DNA from: Candidatus Bathyarchaeota archaeon
GTDB lineage: Archaea; Thermoproteota; Bathyarchaeia; Bathyarchaeales; Bathycorpusculaceae
Assembly: GCA_026014735.1 (NCBI GenBank)
Contig: JAOZHT010000002.1
Location: 496,001 to 560,000, forward strand
Direction of reading: 5' to 3'
DNA: 64,000 nt
Shown: one piece after another, positions 59,352 through 64,000 of the stretch
Layout of the letters: the number at the start of each line of letters is the position of its first letter
Position numbering within the stretch: the stretch's first letter is position 1
The notes under the pieces: model-generated
The model's database searches: none
Told to the model about the DNA's origin: nothing
Seen by the model: only the letters and a program-made list of their open reading frames with translations
Translations under genes and position numbers: made by a program

Positions 59352-59585
59352 ACATCGGCGTTTAGGTTGCTTAAAGATGGAAAGATTAAAATCTGCAACC
59401 AAATAAACAACAGCCTATGGCTACGGCCTAAAGTGACAATTAAACCAAAAGAGCTTTTGCTTGTTTGCCCCAGTAGTATCCACCAAATAGTGGACTTATC
59501 AGACGATATTGATTTCTTGGTTATACGTTCGCCTATATCAAACGATGAAACCAAAAAAGTAGTAAAAATGGAAAGAACCCGCTAG
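59352..59585 (+). pseudogene. Cupin-like fragment
   Basis: A 72-to-78-residue frame with no Met before a TTG at 59367. LLVCPSSIHQIVDLSDD and DIDFLVIRSPISND look like the last strands of a cupin barrel; earlier it has LKDGKIKI and the turn of a beta strand. The usual first half of the cupin is absent and the codons are AT-rich. It may be a remnant of a larger gene or a tiny active cupin. It lies on the opposite strand between aIF2-gamma and eS6. The opposite-strand frame shows no family resemblance. Confidence 0.35.
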
Positions 59586-59625
59586 CAGAGAAAAGCTATG
59601 CAAAGAGCAACTGAGGTGCAGGTGC

Positions 59626-60012
59626 CTACTCTGGCGCCGGCGCTTCAGGGGTCTTTGCGCCTGCTGGGCGCTCAGTTATTTTCACGTTTATCTGCACGAT
59701 TTCGTCGGTTACGACGCTGCCGCGGACTGTTTTTCGTCGGCGTTCGCCTTCCCGTTTGGGTTTAAAGCCTGCTCCGCCGCTGAGAACTACGCTTCTGCGT
59801 ACACCGCCATGCACGTTGGGCCTCATGGGGACGCCGTCTTTGTCGGAGCCGCCTAGGAGTTGCACTTTGTGTGCTGGTAACTCGACGACTGCGCCGTCGA
59901 TTGTTTCGCCTAGTTTTCTTCCGATGAATGGGGCAGCGCGTGCTTCTTCTACTTCAACTACTTTGGATGTTCCCGTTTGTGGATCGGAAACTATGACCTT
60001 GAACTTTGCCAT
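59626..60012 (-). CDS. rps6e: Ribosomal protein eS6
   Basis: A 128-residue archaeal S6e. MAKFKVIVSDPQTGTSKVVE is the family start. The conserved basic stretch is GGSDKDGVPMRPNVHGGVRR. It is shorter than the eukaryotic version and has no phosphorylation tail. In archaea eS6 is regularly found with aIF2-gamma; here a cupin-like fragment lies between. Confidence 0.96.
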   Translation of the reverse strand: MAKFKVIVSDPQTGTSKVVEVEEARAAPFIGRKLGETIDGAVVELPAHKVQLLGGSDKDGVPMRPNVHGGVRRSVVLSGGAGFKPKREGERRRKTVRGSVVTDEIVQINVKITERPAGAKTPEAPAPE

Positions 60013-60110
60013 CTATGATTTACTCTCCAGCGGAGTATCAAGTTGGACGGTCTCTCTATTAAGTATTTATCCCATCGAATCCGCAAATCATCCCAAACAA
60101 CTCTTACAGG

Positions 60111-61277
60111 TCAAACTGTGGCTGTCTTGGAAACACATGAATCATCAAGTGTAACTGCTTTTTCGGGTAACAGAGGCATGATGCCTTCCAGACCACTTTC
60201 ACGGTCAGAGTCGGTGCTGCCGCTGTTTTGGCGGTTGCTTTTCCTAGGTGATATAACCGTGAAGTGAAACGCCGTGTAGGAGATGACGGTTTTAAAGAGG
60301 AAAAACACGACGCCGCCCAAAAGCGCCACCGACGCACCTATAGCGAAGGAGACGCCTAGAGCCCGGTAGATTTCGCTGGTAATGATCTGGGCGTACCCCA
60401 CAAAAGCGTATCCCTGCGACTCCACGTTGCCCGCGATGGAATGCACAATCACCACTTTATCTACGGCGATAAGCTGTGCAAGCGAAGCAAACACCAAAAG
60501 CAAGGTTATGATTTCGAAAATCCAGCCTAGAAAAGAGAAGATGATGGGTTTGGTGAGCATGCGGGGGTTTTTGAGCAGAATCTCCATGCCCTCATGGTAG
60601 TCGCCTAGCGCCTTGTCTATTTTGCCTTCAAGGCTGGTGAGGGCTTTGCGGTTTTTGTATATGTGGCTTATGCCCTCTATTATGTTGGCGACGATTTTTT
60701 TGGCTGCGACAGGGTGGAAGCTGGCAAGCAACAGCACAACCAGCGGCAACGTGAGAAGCAGCATAATTCCGCCTAGGCCAATAAGCAGCGAAGTTTCCAA
60801 GCGATAATTGAGCAGAAGCAGCGCCAATGCAAAGATCATGCCGCCTAAGTTGAATATGGCTTCATACATGTTTTTGGCAACGACGGAGGCGACGGCTTTG
60901 CCGCTTTGGATATTTGGGTCCTTGTTTAGCAGGTAGGCCTTGAAGAGGTCGCCGGACCAACCTCCGGGAATCAGGTTATCCACGAATAAGCCGACCCAAT
61001 AGAGCGTGAAGGCCCGACGCATGGTGATATTAATTTGCAGGGAACTGAGGAGTTGACGCCACACGATGGTGTTAAAGAAGATGGAGGCAACAAGGCTTAG
61101 GATGGCTAAAGCGTATAATCCTAAACTGGCTTTGGCGATGACGCCGACTAACTGGGCTATCCCCACGACGTAGAGAAGATAAAAAATCAGCGCTGCGTAG
61201 CCAAACAATGTCGTGACTAGTATCAGCTTCTTAACAGAAGAAGTAAGCACGAAGGGTCTATCAGCTACGTCTCCCAT
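60111..61277 (-). CDS. Lysylphosphatidylglycerol-synthase-like flippase
   Basis: A 388-residue membrane protein of the UPF0104/LPG_synthase_TM type with about eight helices. WVGLFVDNLIPGGWSGDLFK near residue 85 and the Tyr/Phe-rich C-terminal helix (LLGGVVFFLFKTVISYTAFH) are typical. Archaeal relatives include AglD-like proteins implicated in lipid-linked sugar handling. It has a Lys/Ser-rich cytosolic tail. It is divergent from the MFS gene with about 140 bases between starts. Confidence 0.8.
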   Translation of the reverse strand: MGDVADRPFVLTSSVKKLILVTTLFGYAALIFYLLYVVGIAQLVGVIAKASLGLYALAILSLVASIFFNTIVWRQLLSSLQINITMRRAFTLYWVGLFVDNLIPGGWSGDLFKAYLLNKDPNIQSGKAVASVVAKNMYEAIFNLGGMIFALALLLLNYRLETSLLIGLGGIMLLLTLPLVVLLLASFHPVAAKKIVANIIEGISHIYKNRKALTSLEGKIDKALGDYHEGMEILLKNPRMLTKPIIFSFLGWIFEIITLLLVFASLAQLIAVDKVVIVHSIAGNVESQGYAFVGYAQIITSEIYRALGVSFAIGASVALLGGVVFFLFKTVISYTAFHFTVISPRKSNRQNSGSTDSDRESGLEGIMPLLPEKAVTLDDSCVSKTATV

Positions 61278-61419
61278 GCCTCAATTAAGCGTCGTGACAA
61301 TATTTCAGTTTTTTCTAGCTTGCCTTGCTAGGGAGAAAGTGCTGCTGAAAAGCAGTTCAAAGGCAATCTGCCCTGCCGCGGCTAAACATTTTAATCCTTC
61401 CAGTGTGTGGTGCTTGGCT

Positions 61420-62649
61420 ATGTGGCGTTTGGGGTTCTTCTTTCACGAAATCGCTTTCGGACTGCTAACTGTGTTTGTACCCCTCTACCTAGTCGCCTTC
61501 AGCGACACCAGCATCCTGGGGGGACCACTGGTGGCTTTAGGCATCATGATGTCCGCCGCCATCTTCTGCTCTATCCCCGCCTCTTTCCTATGGGGTTACC
61601 TCTGCGACCGCACCCGCCACTACAAAGCCTTCATACTGCTTTCGTTTCTTTCCTCAGCAATCCTGCTGTTTCTGATGACCCTGCCCTTCGCAAAAAATGT
61701 CCTCGTTTTCGTCGCCCTCTATGTTGTCATGCAGATGCTGCATGTCGCACATGAACCACCCAAAAACGTCCTGATAACTGAACATTACAGCCGCAGAGAC
61801 TGGGAACGATCCTTTGGCTTCTATGAGGGACTCACCGAAATCGGATTCATAGCTGGCCTAGCCCTTGGGCTAGTGTTAAGCATAGGGTTATTCACCTTCA
61901 CCACGGCGCTCAGCCCAGCGGTGTTGGCGAATTATACGCTGTACCTCTGCAGCGCGCTAAGTGTAGTGGCTTTAATTTTGGCGGTTGCTTTGATTGCTGA
62001 TCCGTTGATGATTTTTGAGCGCCGGCTAGTAGGCATCGAACGCAATGTTGATTTCGCTTACCGCGGAGCCCAGTCTTTTGAGTCAAACTGGAATGGCTCT
62101 TTAAAGAGAGAAAGCTTTGCCGGCTTCGCGTTCGCCATCGTTATGTTTACTTTGGCAACAAGCATTTTCTCCACGCCGCTGCCGCTATTTATACATCAAG
62201 CCCTAAACTTGCCTGCCTACATGGTTTATGTCGCCTACATCCTTATGTCCGTTGGCGCAACAACCGGGTACTTTGTGATTCGAAGCAAAGCACGCTCAAT
62301 GGACCTGCGAAAGCAAATGCCTCGGTTTCTGCTGCTGCGCGGCCTGCTAATCTTCTCGTTAGTTGCCGCCATCTGGCTTGCCATCCAGCCTGTCCTGATG
62401 ACAGGGGTGATACTGGTTATCTTCGGGTTTGCCTTCGCCATGTTCTATATCATGATGATTTCTGTTTCCATGGAGCTTATTCCCCCGGGTAAAAGCGGGC
62501 TCTTCGACGTGCTGGTGGGTTTAGGCACCGGCATAGGCTCCTTCCTTGGTCCCTTCTTAGCGTCCTACATCAGCTATCTGCCGACGTTTATGGTGGCAGC
62601 CGCCATTTTCGTTGTAGCGTTTGTAAGCTTAAAAATAGCAACAAGATAA
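61420..62649 (+). CDS. Major facilitator superfamily transporter
   Basis: A 409-residue transporter with 11-12 membrane helices. Loop 2-3 carries the MFS signature in shortened form (WGYLCDRTRHYKAFI). FYEGLTEIGFIAGLALGL and a central loop of about 40 residues separate the halves. The Met at 61420 (MWRLGFFFHEIAFG) begins the first helix; the upstream extension overlaps the divergent promoter region. Substrate not determinable. Confidence 0.82.
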   Translation: MWRLGFFFHEIAFGLLTVFVPLYLVAFSDTSILGGPLVALGIMMSAAIFCSIPASFLWGYLCDRTRHYKAFILLSFLSSAILLFLMTLPFAKNVLVFVALYVVMQMLHVAHEPPKNVLITEHYSRRDWERSFGFYEGLTEIGFIAGLALGLVLSIGLFTFTTALSPAVLANYTLYLCSALSVVALILAVALIADPLMIFERRLVGIERNVDFAYRGAQSFESNWNGSLKRESFAGFAFAIVMFTLATSIFSTPLPLFIHQALNLPAYMVYVAYILMSVGATTGYFVIRSKARSMDLRKQMPRFLLLRGLLIFSLVAAIWLAIQPVLMTGVILVIFGFAFAMFYIMMISVSMELIPPGKSGLFDVLVGLGTGIGSFLGPFLASYISYLPTFMVAAAIFVVAFVSLKIATR

Positions 62650-62693
62650 ATAAAAGAAAATTTTTGGTGGAGCGGTTTTCCGCTCGCTCCGGT

Positions 62694-63926
62694 TTACTCG
62701 GTGTGGACGCGGTAGAGGTCTACGTCTTCACGCATTGCCGGTGTTAACTCAAGGAAGTCCCGGACTGAGCGTTCAACATCTTTGGATTGGGTGACGTAGC
62801 GGCCGACTATGAGTATATCTGCGCCCTGCTCGAGTGCTTCTTTAGCGGTTTCTGGAACGATGCCGCCTGCGACTGCGATGAGTAGTTTCTTGTTGGGGAA
62901 GGCTTTGCGGATCATCTGTATGCGTTCAAGCCCGCAGCTTCTGCCTGTTTCCTGATCGATACCCCGGTGCAAGATAACGATGTCGGGTAAATCGTTAATC
63001 GACTTGAGTTTAGCTAATACGTCTTCCACGTTAAGCATGTCGATGACTGCGTAGATGCCTAGCCGCCTGGCTTCCTGTACCGTGGCGTCAAGGGTTTCCG
63101 GTGGAGCAAGCCCAGCTGCGACAACCGCATCAGCTGTATCCTCGTATGCGATGTCTGCCTCGACTTTGCCGACGTCGAGGGTTTTAAGGTCAGCAATGAT
63201 GAATTTATCAGAGGCCAATTTGCGGAGTTCGCCGATGACGCGGGTGCCGTAGCGTTTGATAAGTGGGGTTCCGACTTCAAGGATGATTCGGTCGCTTCCC
63301 GGCAGCTGCTCGATAACTTTCTTTGCTCCCTCCAAGGATGGCGCGTCGAGTGCAATCTGCAGGTACGGTGGCCTCCAGAGGCGTGGAACTTTAAAGCCCA
63401 TTATGGGGTGCTTGGCGCGGTCTTTGTCGTAGATGATTTTGTCCAGCGAGGGGTACTTCTTGAGGGCACGCTGCAGCGCCATCTTGGTTGCGCCGTAGTT
63501 GTACTGGTAGATTCTGCGGTAATCCGTTGCCTGCGGATGAATGAAGACACTGCAGATGATAACCCATTCGTCGAGTTTGTCAACGGGGATTACGCCTTCC
63601 TCGGCTGAGTCAGCGATGGCTTTGGCAACCGCGGCTTGGGCGGGACCGAAGATTTTGCCGGTGTCCTCCATGTTTTTAACTGTGACTTTTGGCACGATAA
63701 GCGTGTGGGGTTTAGGCGGCAGGTTAGGGCGGATGACTGCAAGCAGCGGTGTGTGGCCTGCTGAGAGGCTGGTGAGGCCGTTGGCGAATGCTTGGCCAAC
63801 TGGACCTGACTTGTCGCCTATCATGAGGTCAACATGCGCAACTTCGTTTCCTTCCCCGACCAGTGATTCACCAATCAAGTAAACGGGTGCTGAATTTTCT
63901 TTTTTATCATCATTTATTGTCGGCAT
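62694..63926 (-). CDS. fae-hps: Formaldehyde-activating enzyme / hexulose-6-phosphate synthase fusion
   Basis: A 410-residue bifunctional enzyme. Residues 1-165 are Fae (LIGESLVGEGNEVAHVDLMI, GPAQAAVAKAIAD), which condenses formaldehyde with tetrahydromethanopterin. Residues about 185-400 are Hps (QIALDAPSLEGAKKVIEQL, IIADLKTLDVGKVEAD, AVAGGIVPETAKEAL), which runs between ribulose 5-phosphate plus formaldehyde and hexulose 6-phosphate. In archaea the fusion serves pentose synthesis or formaldehyde detoxification. The ATG at 63926 matches the family; the same frame stays open upstream to the window edge. Confidence 0.95.
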   Translation of the reverse strand: MPTINDDKKENSAPVYLIGESLVGEGNEVAHVDLMIGDKSGPVGQAFANGLTSLSAGHTPLLAVIRPNLPPKPHTLIVPKVTVKNMEDTGKIFGPAQAAVAKAIADSAEEGVIPVDKLDEWVIICSVFIHPQATDYRRIYQYNYGATKMALQRALKKYPSLDKIIYDKDRAKHPIMGFKVPRLWRPPYLQIALDAPSLEGAKKVIEQLPGSDRIILEVGTPLIKRYGTRVIGELRKLASDKFIIADLKTLDVGKVEADIAYEDTADAVVAAGLAPPETLDATVQEARRLGIYAVIDMLNVEDVLAKLKSINDLPDIVILHRGIDQETGRSCGLERIQMIRKAFPNKKLLIAVAGGIVPETAKEALEQGADILIVGRYVTQSKDVERSVRDFLELTPAMREDVDLYRVHTE

Positions 63927-64000
63927 ACCATTAACGATCTCCTTAAAATCGACATTAAACTCCTTTAACCATGAATAAACTGTATCTCTGTGGATGTTCA

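Overview
The window comes from an archaeon. Its housekeeping set is archaeal throughout: 20S proteasome beta subunit, Kae1/Bud32/Pcc1 of the KEOPS complex, ribosomal proteins uS15, eS1, eS6, eS24 and eS31, aIF2-gamma, Rpo7 and Spt4, a TFE-beta-like factor, Hel308, an archaeal RecJ-like DHH protein, Pth2/TruD, and GTP-dependent dephospho-CoA kinase. Promoters look like archaeal TATA boxes. CofD (coenzyme F420), a fused Fae-Hps, an orphan GcvH-like protein and two cysteine desulfurases fit a TACK-group anaerobe. My best guess is a Bathyarchaeia-type genome; this is inference from gene content, not a measured placement. No rRNA, tRNA, CRISPR array or intact transposon was seen.

Layout. 1-10 kb: an AT-rich unknown gene, pth2-truD, a PrsW-like protease, nadM, ogt, proteasome beta, an AMMECR1 protein, a MurG-like glycosyltransferase, nadC, a SpoIIM-like protein and rlmE. 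10-19 kb: TFE-beta-like gene, kae1-bud32-XTP pyrophosphatase, two envelope proteins, rps15-recJ-pcc1, a disulfide reductase with gcvH, and an ArsR regulator with a membrane partner. 19-32 kb: inositol-phosphate synthase, an AT-rich MinD/ParA plus membrane-protein island, a radical SAM gene, and a surface-glycan cluster (three glycosyltransferases, DUF3131, deacetylase-acetyltransferase fusion). 32-36.7 kb: Fe-S assembly cassette and a metal/cofactor-binding lipoprotein-like gene behind a palindromic operator. 36.8-49.5 kb: Hel308, purB, an asparagine-synthetase-like protein, a beta-propeller/GT39 fusion, PhoU-like protein and cofD. 49.5-60 kb: eS1, serS, a second radical SAM gene, and an archaeal ribosomal/transcription/initiation-factor gene string interrupted by opposite-strand genes. 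60-64 kb: a flippase-like protein, an MFS transporter and Fae-Hps.

Four points stand out. (1) A dispersed intergenic element with paired TATA-like boxes about 53-55 bp apart, each followed by a G-run, occurs at about 16.5, 21.1, 44.9 and 51.7 kb. (2) Several conserved proteins have key residues replaced: proteasome beta lacks Thr1, the AsnB-like protein lacks Cys1, and the NifS-like protein lacks the PLP-stacking His. (3) Four genes are each split by a frame change that one added base would repair, which points to assembly deletions or real pseudogenes. (4) Two small genes near 41.3-41.8 kb (a ribbon-helix-helix protein and a 55-residue protein) and a MinD-like/membrane two-gene module at 22.1-23.5 kb are the best candidates for undescribed function.
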